The notes: generated from the letters alone by a model not told the origin. A stretch of DNA of 5,551 nt from a bacterium (GCA_021825955.1 JAKAEH010000038.1:1878-7428); one strand, 5' to 3'. Positions 1 through 5,551 are shown, numbered from the stretch's first letter. Numbers and translations: made by a program.

Positions 1-1665
1 GTTTGTCCATTTCACAATGAAAAAAGTCCTTCTTTCATGGTTTCCCCGGAAAGACAAATATGGCATTGCTTTGGCTGTCAAAAAGGAGGAGACGTTTTTA
101 CATTTTTAATGGACTATGAAAACATGGAATTTCCAGAGGCTTTAAGAGTATTGGCAAGAAAAGCGGGAGTTGAACTAAAAACTTATAAATTTGATAACGA
201 AGCTTACTCGGAAAAAGAGAAAATCTATAACTTGAATAAACAGGCACTAAAATTTTATCAATATGTATTATTAAAACATCCTCTCGGAAAAAAAGCACTT
301 TCTTATTTAATACAAACAAGAGGAATGAGCGAAAAAATTATAGAAAACTTTTCTTTAGGTTTTTCCCCAAGTTCGGGTTCGGCCCTTTCTTCATATTTAA
401 TAAATAAAAAAGGATATAAAAAACAGGATTTATATTTGGCAGGAATTTCTTTTGAAAACGGAGGAAGAACAGTCGATTTTTTTAGAGGCCGTTTAATGTT
501 TCCGCTTACTGATCATAGAGGGAATATCGTAGGTTTTTCGGCAAGGATTTTAGAAGAGAATACAGATACGTCAAAGTATATAAATACAAAAGAAACAAGT
601 GTTTACCATAAAGGAAGTTTATTTTTCGGATTAGATATTGCAAAAGAAGAAATAAAAAAACAAGAACAGGCAATTTTGGTTGAAGGGGAATTTGATGTAA
701 TATCCTGTTTTAAGGAAGGAATAAAAAATGTTGTTGCCATCAAGGGCACCGCATTAACGGAAAATCAGGTAGCTCTTTTGTCCCGCTTTACTCCTAAGGT
801 AACCCTTTGTTTAGACATGGATGAGGCAGGATTTGAGGCCACAAAAAGAAGCCTCCCAATTCTTGAAAAAAAGGGTTTAACAACAACGGTGGTGGTTATT
901 CCGAACGGAAAAGACCCCGACGAATCGCTTAAAAAAGATTCGGCTTCATTTAAAAAAGCTTTGAAAGAAGATAAAGGCGTTTATGATTTTCTAATAGAAA
1001 AACTTATAAAAGAGAATGATTATAAATCTGCGGCCGGAAAGAAAAAAATAACCGATGACCTTCTTCCTTTATTGTCCCAAATCTCGAATGAAATAATAAA
1101 AGAGCATTATCTAAAAAAATTAAGTAAGGAAATAGACACTTCCTACGACAGTCTTAATAAGCAAACGGAAAAAATGTCCAATGGAGAAAAAGAAGAACCC
1201 GTTGCCGTTTCTTCCAAAGTGCAGAGAAAAAGAAGAGAAATACTGGAGGAATATATGCTTGCTTTAATAATTCAGGCTCCAAACGTAAGCGATGCTTTAG
1301 AAAAAGCAAACGATGTTTTGTCGGATTTTAGCTTTGAAAGTCCTTCTTATCAAAAAATTATCGATTTTATTAAAAATCTTGGAAAAAGTTCTTCTATTGA
1401 TGGAAAGAAAATATCAAAAGGGCTTCCAAAAGAACTTGAAAATTCTTTTGATGCCTGCTTTCTTCTTCCTTTGCCAATTTTTTCAAACGAAGAAAAACAT
1501 CTAGAAGAACTTATTAAAGTTGGTAACGAACTTTTTGCTCTTGGGTTAAAAGATAGAATAAAAATTCTTTCTGAAAAAATGGAGAAAAATAATGAAAATC
1601 CTGATGAACTGGAAAAATTAAACAAAGAATTTTTAAAGCTTACATCTCTTTTGCCGAAAACATAA
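1..1665 (+). CDS. dnaG: DNA primase DnaG, 5'-truncated by the window edge
   Basis: Makes the RNA primers for chromosome replication, working with the replicative helicase at the fork. The frame is open from base 1, so an ATG at 37 is internal and not the start. Visible residues 2-26 form the CHC2 zinc finger (C2, H5, C23, C26; spacing C-x2-H-x17-C-x2-C). By alignment with E. coli Cys40 about 38 N-terminal residues are off the window. The catalytic core follows: a GRLMFPLTD...GFSAR segment (about 162-182), then the TOPRIM domain with VEGEFD (acidic E229) and CLDMDEAG (D272, D274), and NGKDPDE near 302-308. The last ~150 residues are lysine/glutamate-rich and helical, as expected for the helicase-interacting C-terminal domain. 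The 554 visible residues plus ~38 give a normal DnaG length. It lies 49 nt upstream of rpoD, the usual macromolecular-synthesis order. Identity is secure; nothing looks broken. Confidence 0.97.
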   Translation, partial: VCPFHNEKSPSFMVSPERQIWHCFGCQKGGDVFTFLMDYENMEFPEALRVLARKAGVELKTYKFDNEAYSEKEKIYNLNKQALKFYQYVLLKHPLGKKALSYLIQTRGMSEKIIENFSLGFSPSSGSALSSYLINKKGYKKQDLYLAGISFENGGRTVDFFRGRLMFPLTDHRGNIVGFSARILEENTDTSKYINTKETSVYHKGSLFFGLDIAKEEIKKQEQAILVEGEFDVISCFKEGIKNVVAIKGTALTENQVALLSRFTPKVTLCLDMDEAGFEATKRSLPILEKKGLTTTVVVIPNGKDPDESLKKDSASFKKALKEDKGVYDFLIEKLIKENDYKSAAGKKKITDDLLPLLSQISNEIIKEHYLKKLSKEIDTSYDSLNKQTEKMSNGEKEEPVAVSSKVQRKRREILEEYMLALIIQAPNVSDALEKANDVLSDFSFESPSYQKIIDFIKNLGKSSSIDGKKISKGLPKELENSFDACFLLPLPIFSNEEKHLEELIKVGNELFALGLKDRIKILSEKMEKNNENPDELEKLNKEFLKLTSLLPKT

Positions 1666-1676
1666 TCGTGCGGGTT

Positions 1677-1697
1677 CCATTTACCCCCATTAAGTGG
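1677..1697 (+). promoter_or_regulatory. Small stem-loop in the dnaG-rpoD gap
   Basis: CCATTTA (1677-1683) can pair with TAAGTGG (1691-1697), seven pairs including one G-U wobble, around a 7-nt C-rich loop. No T-run follows, so it does not look like an intrinsic terminator. It would bury the GTG at 1694, an alternative rpoD start, which slightly favours the ATG at 1715. In E. coli the dnaG-rpoD gap is an mRNA processing site; a similar role here is only inference. The stem is short and could be chance. Confidence 0.3.
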
Positions 1698-1714
1698 TAG
1701 AATATACGTTACCT

Positions 1715-2797
1715 ATGAAGCAAAAAATGCCAAATATTTTACAAGATATAGTTACTTCGGCAAAGAAAAGAGGCTACATAACACAAGAAGAAATTTTGGG
1801 AATTTTTCCTCATCCCGAAGAGCATATCGTTGAATTGGACCAGCTTTACGATAAACTGATGAAATCCGATATCGATGTTTTTGAGTCGGTAGCCGTTGAC
1901 CAGGATAACGAAAAACCCATAGAAGACCTGGAAAAGGAGTTAGAGGCTTTAACAGTTTTAACAGAAGGAACAGTTTCGGATCCCGTAAGGATGTATTTGA
2001 AAGAAATCGGAAGAATCCCTCTTTTAAATTTTGATCAGGAAATTGAGCTTGCAAAAAAAATTGAAAAAGGAAACGAGCATGCAAAAAAAACTCTTGTAAA
2101 CTCAAACCTAAGACTTGTTGTTTCTATAGCCAAAAAATATGTGGGGAGAGGACTTACTCTTTTGGATTTAATCCAAGAAGGCAACCAGGGATTAATAAGA
2201 GCTGTTGAAAAATATGATTGGAGAAGAGGTTATAAGTTTTCTACATATGCAACTTGGTGGATAAGGCAGTCAATAACAAGGGCAATCGCGGACCAGGCAA
2301 GAACAATAAGGATTCCCGTTCATATGGTAGAAAATATAAATAGATTTTTAAGAGCTTCAAGAAAATTAATGCAGGAATTAGGCCGTGAGCCAACCCCCGA
2401 AGAAGTTGCAAAAGCTTTGGACATAGACCCCGACAAGGCTTTGGAGATTATAAAAATTTCCCAGGAACCGGCAAGTTTGGAATCACCTGTCGGAGACGAA
2501 GAAGACTCCCGTTTGGGAGATTTTATTCATGATACTTCTGCACCGACTCTTTTTGATACCGCTTCCAGAGAATTATTAAAAGAACAGGTTGAACAAGTTC
2601 TTTCGACTCTTTCAGACAGAGAAAAAAGAGTTTTAGAAGAAAGGTTCGGTCTTAAAGACGGAAGGCCGAAAACTTTGGAAGAGGTCGGAAAAATGTTTGC
2701 GGTAACAAGGGAAAGAATAAGGCAAATCGAAGCAAAAGCTCTAAGAAAATTAAGACATCCATCAAGAGGAAATAAACTTAAGGATTATGTGGGCTAA
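1715..2797 (+). CDS. rpoD: Principal RNA polymerase sigma factor (sigma-70, RpoD/SigA)
   Basis: Directs core RNA polymerase to housekeeping promoters. Numbered from the ATG at 1715: residues ~5-60 resemble region 1.1 ([13 protein letters not shown]); region 1.2 starts at [11 protein letters not shown] (~90); region 2 carries [23 protein letters not shown] and [17 protein letters not shown] (~131-190), the core-binding, -10-recognition and melting segments; region 3 includes [12 protein letters not shown] (~254-265); region 4 ends with the helix-turn-helix [19 protein letters not shown] and RKLRHPS (~321-350). At about 360 residues it is a compact group-1 sigma, without the long non-conserved insert of E. 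coli or spirochaete RpoD. An in-frame GTG at 1694 would add seven residues; I prefer 1715 because the E. coli N-terminus aligns there, although neither start has a strong Shine-Dalgarno. Probably co-transcribed with dnaG. Confidence 0.96.
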   Translation: MKQKMPNILQDIVTSAKKRGYITQEEILGIFPHPEEHIVELDQLYDKLMKSDIDVFESVAVDQDNEKPIEDLEKELEALTVLTEGTVSDPVRMYLKEIGRIPLLNFDQEIELAKKIEKGNEHAKKTLVNSNLRLVVSIAKKYVGRGLTLLDLIQEGNQGLIRAVEKYDWRRGYKFSTYATWWIRQSITRAIADQARTIRIPVHMVENINRFLRASRKLMQELGREPTPEEVAKALDIDPDKALEIIKISQEPASLESPVGDEEDSRLGDFIHDTSAPTLFDTASRELLKEQVEQVLSTLSDREKRVLEERFGLKDGRPKTLEEVGKMFAVTRERIRQIEAKALRKLRHPSRGNKLKDYVG

Positions 2798-2798
2798 C

Positions 2799-3098
2799 AT
2801 GACGGAATCTTTAAGAGATTTAACAGCGGAAGAAATAGGAGATTTAGTAAGGCGTGGAAGGCCCCCTATAAGAATTATCGGTTCTCAGAACGGAAGTATT
2901 GAATATGCAATTCCTCCGCAAGGAGCTTCATTTTTCGGAACAAGAAGAAAAACTCAACAGGGAATTGAGTTTTTTTCCCAAAATGGCCAAAGCATTGGGT
3001 TGGCAGAGCATATAGAAGTAGATGTTAAAGAAGCAGCAAGAATAGACGAGACAAGAGATAACGCTTTGAGAGAAATTGGAATAAGACCCATCCGCTAA
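2799..3098 (+). CDS. Small protein of unknown function downstream of rpoD
   Basis: I do not recognise this 99-residue protein. The ATG lies one base after the rpoD stop codon (TAA-C-ATG), so translation probably depends on ribosomes finishing rpoD. An upstream in-frame ATG at 2787 overlaps rpoD by 11 nt and would add four residues, but an AAGGA at 2780-2784 is too close to it. The protein is soluble-looking, with no signal peptide, membrane span or cysteine. It has an acidic N-terminal helix (TAEEIGDLVRRGR), a middle likely to form beta strands (PPIRIIGSQNGSIEYAIPPQG), a basic GTRRK patch, and a charged C-terminal helix ending IGIRPIR. Codon use matches dnaG and rpoD and the frame is intact, so it looks like a real gene. 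A link to transcription is suggested only by position. Confidence 0.72.
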   Translation: MTESLRDLTAEEIGDLVRRGRPPIRIIGSQNGSIEYAIPPQGASFFGTRRKTQQGIEFFSQNGQSIGLAEHIEVDVKEAARIDETRDNALREIGIRPIR

Positions 3099-3100
3099 GT

Positions 3101-3670
3101 TTAATTTAAGGGTTGGTAATAAAGTAAAACGTTCCCCGAATTAAAAATTCTTGTTTTTAAAAGATTAAATTTAATTTTCTTATTTAATCCGACAAACAGA
3201 ACATTTCCTGTTCCTAAAACAACAGGATTTACCATAATTCTAACTTCATCTAAAAGATTATTTTCGAGTAAACCTATGCACAAGTTATTACTGGCTAACA
3301 GGGCCATATCTTTTCCCGGTTTTTGTTTTAATTTCTTAATTTCTTCAACAAGATCTCCTTTTATTAATGTTGTATTTTTCCAGTAAGTTTTTTCTTCAAC
3401 ACTCTTAAGCGTTTTTGAAAAAACTACTTTCGGAGTAAAATTTAATTTTTCTGCTACAAGAGGGTCTGTCTTTCTTGCATCTTCCGTTGGCCAGAAATCT
3501 TCCATTAGCTGATATGTTCTTCTGCCAAATAAAATAGTATCGGCTTCGTTTAATTGTTCTATTGCAAATTTATTAAACTCTTCATCTACATTGTGCCACG
3601 ATAAATCATGGTCCGGTCCTTCAAAATATCCGTCGAGGCTTACCATCATAAACAAGAAGATTTTTCTCAT
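3101..3670 (-). CDS. Dihydrofolate reductase-like protein (RibD C-terminal domain family)
   Basis: A 189-residue stand-alone member of the RibD-C/DHFR-like reductase family, which binds NAD(P)H; substrates of these YwjB/YyaP-type proteins are mostly unknown, so no specific reaction is assigned. Family marks are the N-terminal strand and MVSLDGYFEGPDHDLSWH (9-26), ADTILFGRRTY (43-53), and the C-terminal LLDEVRIMVNPVVLGTGNVLF (139-159) and NSGNVLLYYQP (177-187). Length is normal. Where relatives usually have a glycine-rich GSGN-type turn before the next helix, this protein reads ASNN (126-129), which may weaken cofactor binding. The start at 3670 has only a distant GGGAGAG (3683-3689, 12 nt away). 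It is the last gene of a - strand cluster and ends 2 bp from the converging small gene. It is not the folate-pathway FolA. Confidence 0.88.
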   Translation of the reverse strand: MRKIFLFMMVSLDGYFEGPDHDLSWHNVDEEFNKFAIEQLNEADTILFGRRTYQLMEDFWPTEDARKTDPLVAEKLNFTPKVVFSKTLKSVEEKTYWKNTTLIKGDLVEEIKKLKQKPGKDMALLASNNLCIGLLENNLLDEVRIMVNPVVLGTGNVLFVGLNKKIKFNLLKTRIFNSGNVLLYYQPLN

Positions 3671-3695
3671 TAATTTTTATCGCTCTCCCATGGGG

Positions 3696-3827
3696 CTACA
3701 AGCTGGAAAAATTTCCGGCCTCTTCATAGGTTTGCATTTTCAGCTCCCCGCCCAAAACGGAGTGGTAAAACTCCATTGCTTGTTTGCAATTTCCGTTAAA
3801 ATTAAGATAAGGATTTAACTGTATCAT
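3696..3827 (-). pseudogene. Truncated PhnB-like VOC (glyoxalase-superfamily) gene remnant
   Basis: A 43-codon frame begins MIQLNPYLNFNGNC, then AMEFYHSVLGGEL and MQTYEEAG. This is the characteristic first beta-alpha-beta unit of PhnB-like VOC proteins, normally about 140 residues. The similarity stops near residue 38; five more codons lead to a TAG and no family sequence follows in the 25 nt before the DHFR-like gene. An internal or 3' deletion is the simplest explanation. The start retains a good Shine-Dalgarno (AGGAAA on the - strand, 3834-3839, 6 nt spacing), and its ATG overlaps the TGA of the upstream VOC gene (ATGA), so it was once a coupled operon member. A short peptide may still be made, but it lacks most of the VOC fold. 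Confidence 0.8.
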
Positions 3828-4318
3828 TGTTTATTTCCTGCATTTTTTAATTCATTTATATCAATCTTTTTCATTTTCATTAAGGCGTCCGAAGTTTGCG
3901 AATTGTTTAAAAATTCTCCTAAGTTTTTTGGGATAATTTGCCAAGAAAGACCAAATTTGTCTTTAAGCCAGCCGCATTGCTCAGCCTCCGGCACTGCAGA
4001 CAGTTTTTCCCAAAAATAATCTATTTCTTCCTGGTTCTCGCATCGAACAACAAAAGAAACTGCCTCGGTGAATTTAAATATTGGACCTCCGTTTAATGCA
4101 TTAAATTCTTGGCCATCGAGTTCAAACGACATTACCATCACACTTCCCTTAGTCCTTCCGGATGCCTTTGCAGACGCTTCATCATATCGCGATGTTTCTA
4201 ATATTTTTGAATTTTTTTTATCTGATGGAGAACCGGAAAAAACAGAAACATAATAGTTAACGGCTTCTTCCGCATTATCATCAAACCATAAGAAAGGAAC
4301 AATTTTTTGCATAAACAT
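3824..4318 (-). CDS. VOC family protein (3-demethylubiquinone-9 3-methyltransferase-like domain)
   Basis: A 164-residue protein of the family named after 3-demethylubiquinone-9 3-methyltransferase (Pfam 3-dmu-9_3-mt), a branch of the vicinal-oxygen-chelate fold. The name is historical: these proteins are not shown to methylate ubiquinone, and the true substrate is unknown. Diagnostic stretches are KIVPFLWFDDNAEEAVNYY (5-23), KGSVMVMSFELDGQEFNALNGGP (58-79), FTEAVSFVV (83-91), CGWLKDKFGLSWQIIP (115-130) and a C-terminal LMKMKKIDINEL. A short insert (SGSPSDKK, about 28-35) lengthens the first loop. No signal peptide or membrane span. A second ATG lies two codons in (MFM). It is first in the - strand cluster, overlaps the next start by ATGA, and has a TATAAT only 8 nt before its ATG, suggesting a nearly leaderless message. 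Confidence 0.92.
   Translation of the reverse strand: MFMQKIVPFLWFDDNAEEAVNYYVSVFSGSPSDKKNSKILETSRYDEASAKASGRTKGSVMVMSFELDGQEFNALNGGPIFKFTEAVSFVVRCENQEEIDYFWEKLSAVPEAEQCGWLKDKFGLSWQIIPKNLGEFLNNSQTSDALMKMKKIDINELKNAGNKQ
3834..3839 (-). promoter_or_regulatory. Ribosome binding site of the truncated VOC gene
   Basis: AGGAAA on the - strand, six bases before the ATG at 3827 and inside the last codons of the upstream VOC gene. It is the clearest Shine-Dalgarno in the window and fixes the start of the 43-codon remnant. Confidence 0.65.
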
Positions 4319-4326
4319 TACTTTAA

Positions 4327-4332
4327 ATTATA
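4327..4332 (-). promoter_or_regulatory. Consensus -10 box for the VOC/DHFR-like operon
   Basis: TATAAT on the - strand, a perfect match to the sigma-70 -10 hexamer. Only eight bases separate it from the ATG at 4318, so transcription would start at or within a base or two of the start codon. No good -35 is visible at 17 bp spacing. In this AT-rich spacer a chance match is possible. Confidence 0.5.
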
Positions 4333-4381
4333 GAGATAACAGCAATGAAAGAAAATAGTGAGAAATGTGTAAAAGCACGCT

Positions 4382-4399
4382 GTATTTTTAAAAAAATAC
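4382..4399. repeat. Perfect 18-bp AT-rich palindrome
   Basis: GTATTTTT-AA-AAAAATAC, eight-base arms around a 2-bp centre, in the divergent spacer between the VOC gene and tRNA-Asn. It could be an operator or simply a product of A/T runs. The stem has one G-C pair, so it is a poor terminator. Confidence 0.35.
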
Positions 4400-4459
4400 C
4401 ATTTGAAAAGAATTAAAAATAGCAAAGTATATAAAGGTATGGAATTAGATTAAATTTAA

Positions 4460-4468
4460 TGGTAAAAT
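4460..4468 (+). promoter_or_regulatory. Extended -10 promoter element for tRNA-Asn
   Basis: TGGTAAAAT fits the extended -10 pattern TGnTATAAT with one mismatch. It would start transcription near 4475, about five bases before the mature tRNA 5' end at 4480. The -35 region is weak (TGGAAT around 4440), which an extended -10 can tolerate. Confidence 0.45.
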
Positions 4469-4479
4469 TCTATCTACAT

Positions 4480-4551
4480 TCCGCGATAGCTCAATGGTAG
4501 AGCAGGTCGCTGTTAACGACAAGGTTCTAGGTTCGAGTCCTAGTCGCGGAG
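4480..4551 (+). tRNA. tRNA-Asn (anticodon GTT)
   Basis: A full cloverleaf can be drawn. Acceptor TCCGCGA (4480-4486) pairs with TCGCGGA (4544-4550); D stem GCTC/GAGC (4489-4492/4500-4503); anticodon arm GGTCG-CTGTTAA-CGACA (4505-4521) with GTT at 4512-4514; a 5-base variable loop; T arm CTAGG-TTCGAGT-CCTAG (4527-4543); discriminator G at 4551. The anticodon stem has one mismatch at its outer pair (G4505-A4521). The 3' CCA is not encoded (CCT follows), so it must be added by nucleotidyltransferase. The last 12 bases are shared with the opposite-strand recombinase frame. GTT reads both asparagine codons. Confidence 0.95.
4540..4551. other. Probable attachment-site half at the 3' end of tRNA-Asn
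   Basis: The 3' end of the tRNA is also the end of the recombinase reading frame: the final codons L-R-D and the TAG stop are read from the tRNA acceptor and T stem. This is the arrangement left when an element integrates into a tRNA and restores its 3' end. Core length cannot be told from one junction. The other end should carry a copy of part of the tRNA 3' end and lies outside the window. Confidence 0.5.
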
Positions 4552-5551
4552 CCTGACACTACTAACTGTAACCTTTTCGGCATCAAGTAGTTTCTGAAAC
4601 AATGGCGAATAGGTTACATGTTGGATCTTTTTATCGAAAACCTCAATTTTGTCGAAAAATATAGACAAATAATGTTTCTTGGCCTCAAATACGGCCTTCT
4701 GGTACGTTTCGTATAGGTTGGTATCCAGATCAAGGATTTCAGATGCTAGATCGACGTCAAATCCCCGTTGGTTTTCGATATTGGCCATGTCATTCTCATA
4801 TCCTTGAATTTCGATATTTATCTCCGTGTGCTTCCTCTTAAACGTTTCCTTGTCGAGCGTCTGATCCAACAAACTATCTTCTAGAACATTTCGCTTGGAT
4901 TCTAGAGCTTTTACTTTGTTTCTTAGGTTTTGTAGTTCCTGATTACGATTCTCCCTTGTTAGTTGGATCAACTCTTTGGCTTTCTCATGTATCTTTTGTT
5001 TGAATTCATCTGAAAATTTGATATTTTTCAGTTCATCGGCTACTTGACGTTCCAATTCCTCTAGTGGAATGTACTCTTTGCATCCTTTGGGATATGCTCC
5101 GTGATAATAGGCCATCTTCTTTTTATGGTTATAGCTACAGTACATACGGGAACCGCAGTCGTGGCAGTAGGCTACACCCGTTAAGAGCCATTTATACTTC
5201 CTGCGACGACACGCATTGTGGTTATTCTTTTCGATTACCTTTTGGCACAGATCAAAGATAGTCTTTGTCGTTAGTGGTTTATAGTTACCATCAAAATATT
5301 CACCCTTATACTTAAATTTACCAATATAGAAGGTATTTTTTAGTATTGTGTAGAGTGTGCTTCGGGCTACTTTATTGCCATATTTAGAACGAAAACCTCG
5401 TTCATAGAGTAAGTCTCTTAACGCATCAACACTGTATTTATCGGTACTAAAAAGTCTGAAGAGTTCTGTAATATATTTACCCCGTTCAGGATCAATCTTA
5501 ATAATCCTATTTGGTTTTTCTTTTGTTCCTATATTTACATTGACGTATCCA
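4540..5551 (-). CDS. Large serine recombinase (site-specific integrase), C-terminal part; N-terminus off the window
   Basis: The frame is open from 5551 to the TAG at 4540-4542, giving 336 visible residues; the ATG at 5145 is internal. Visible residues ~15-120 match the Recombinase domain (DPERGKYITELFRLF, YSVDALRDLL, RSTLYTILKNTFYIGKFKYKG). Next comes a zinc-ribbon-like segment (YCHDCGSRM, C129 and C132; later KGC, C157), then a charged coiled coil (~180-270, with KELIQLTRENRNQELQNLRN) and a C-terminal region (YQKAVFEAKKHYLSIFFDKIEVF). This order is that of large serine integrases, whose coiled coil controls integration versus excision. The catalytic resolvase domain with the active serine must lie right of 5551, so activity cannot be judged. 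The usual third ribbon cysteine is glycine (YYHG). By eye it has fewer A-runs and more CG pairs than its neighbours, consistent with transfer. Confidence 0.93.
   Translation of the reverse strand, partial: GYVNVNIGTKEKPNRIIKIDPERGKYITELFRLFSTDKYSVDALRDLLYERGFRSKYGNKVARSTLYTILKNTFYIGKFKYKGEYFDGNYKPLTTKTIFDLCQKVIEKNNHNACRRRKYKWLLTGVAYCHDCGSRMYCSYNHKKKMAYYHGAYPKGCKEYIPLEELERQVADELKNIKFSDEFKQKIHEKAKELIQLTRENRNQELQNLRNKVKALESKRNVLEDSLLDQTLDKETFKRKHTEINIEIQGYENDMANIENQRGFDVDLASEILDLDTNLYETYQKAVFEAKKHYLSIFFDKIEVFDKKIQHVTYSPLFQKLLDAEKVTVSSVRLRD
4540..5551. mobile_element. Left end of an integrated element at tRNA-Asn
   Basis: Inferred from a large serine recombinase reading into a tRNA 3' end and from the visible change in sequence texture just right of the tRNA. 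Only the recombinase is in view; cargo genes and the far attachment site would be to the right of base 5551. Whether it is a prophage, integrative element or a smaller island cannot be told. Confidence 0.6.

Noticed and set aside
98..319. Open frame on the - strand inside dnaG
   Set aside because: It lies within the conserved primase coding region, is rich in F/L from antisense A/T runs, and resembles no family.
1313..1625. Overlapping + and - strand frames in the 3' part of dnaG
   Set aside because: Low-complexity L/K- and S/F-rich translations typical of shadows of a lysine-rich gene; dnaG is intact there.
1752..2105. 117-codon - strand frame opposite rpoD
   Set aside because: Antisense to regions 1.1-2 of a clearly conserved sigma factor; no recognisable motif.
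1694..2797. Spirochaete (Treponema-like) origin, considered from GC and the dnaG-rpoD order
   Set aside because: Spirochaete RpoD proteins are much longer (about 600 residues); this compact sigma and the region 2 wording fit Patescibacteria better, although neither is proven.
3591..3818. + strand frame across the DHFR-like start and the VOC remnant
   Set aside because: The - strand in the same place carries the family sequences and a good Shine-Dalgarno; the + strand translation looks random.
4382..4399. Palindrome as a Rho-independent terminator
   Set aside because: The stem is almost all A-T and it lies upstream of both flanking genes, not after one.
5064..5261. + strand frame opposite the recombinase zinc ribbon
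   Set aside because: Shadow of the recombinase, whose frame is continuous and conserved here.
1..5551. CRISPR array, toxin-antitoxin pair or defence cassette
   Set aside because: No spaced direct repeats were seen, and none of the genes belongs to such a family; any cargo of the element would be beyond the right edge.

Overview
The window most resembles a fragment of a low-GC Patescibacteria (CPR, Parcubacteria-like) chromosome. The grounds are family resemblance, not a search: a compact principal sigma factor of about 360 residues with the '[19 protein letters not shown]' style of region 2, a DnaG-RpoD gene pair, small DHFR-like and VOC-like enzymes, and a serine recombinase abutting a tRNA gene. 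No ribosomal RNA or other phylogenetic marker is present, so the placement is tentative.

Layout. Bases 1-3098 (+ strand) hold the end of a macromolecular-synthesis cluster: DNA primase (dnaG, first ~38 codons missing), a 49-nt gap containing a small stem-loop, the principal sigma factor (rpoD), and a small unrecognised gene starting one base after the rpoD stop. Bases 3101-4318 (- strand) hold an operon-like cluster read toward the first: a VOC-superfamily protein of the 3-demethylubiquinone methyltransferase-like type, a truncated 43-codon remnant of a second VOC (PhnB-like) gene that overlaps the first by ATGA, and a RibD-C/DHFR-like reductase. The two clusters converge with only 2 bp between stop codons. 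Bases 4319-4479 are a divergent promoter region. Bases 4480-4551 encode tRNA-Asn(GTT).

From 4540 to the right edge, on the - strand, runs the C-terminal 336 residues of a large serine recombinase. Its reading frame continues open to base 5551, far beyond the apparent internal ATG at 5145. Its last three codons and stop lie inside the tRNA 3' end, which makes the tRNA the probable attachment site of an integrated element whose body lies to the right of the window.

Functionally, the left part is core replication/transcription machinery; the middle is a small accessory enzyme operon that has lost a gene; the right part is the end of a mobile element. I see no CRISPR array, toxin-antitoxin pair or recognisable defence system. 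The most interesting structure is the serine recombinase/tRNA-Asn junction.
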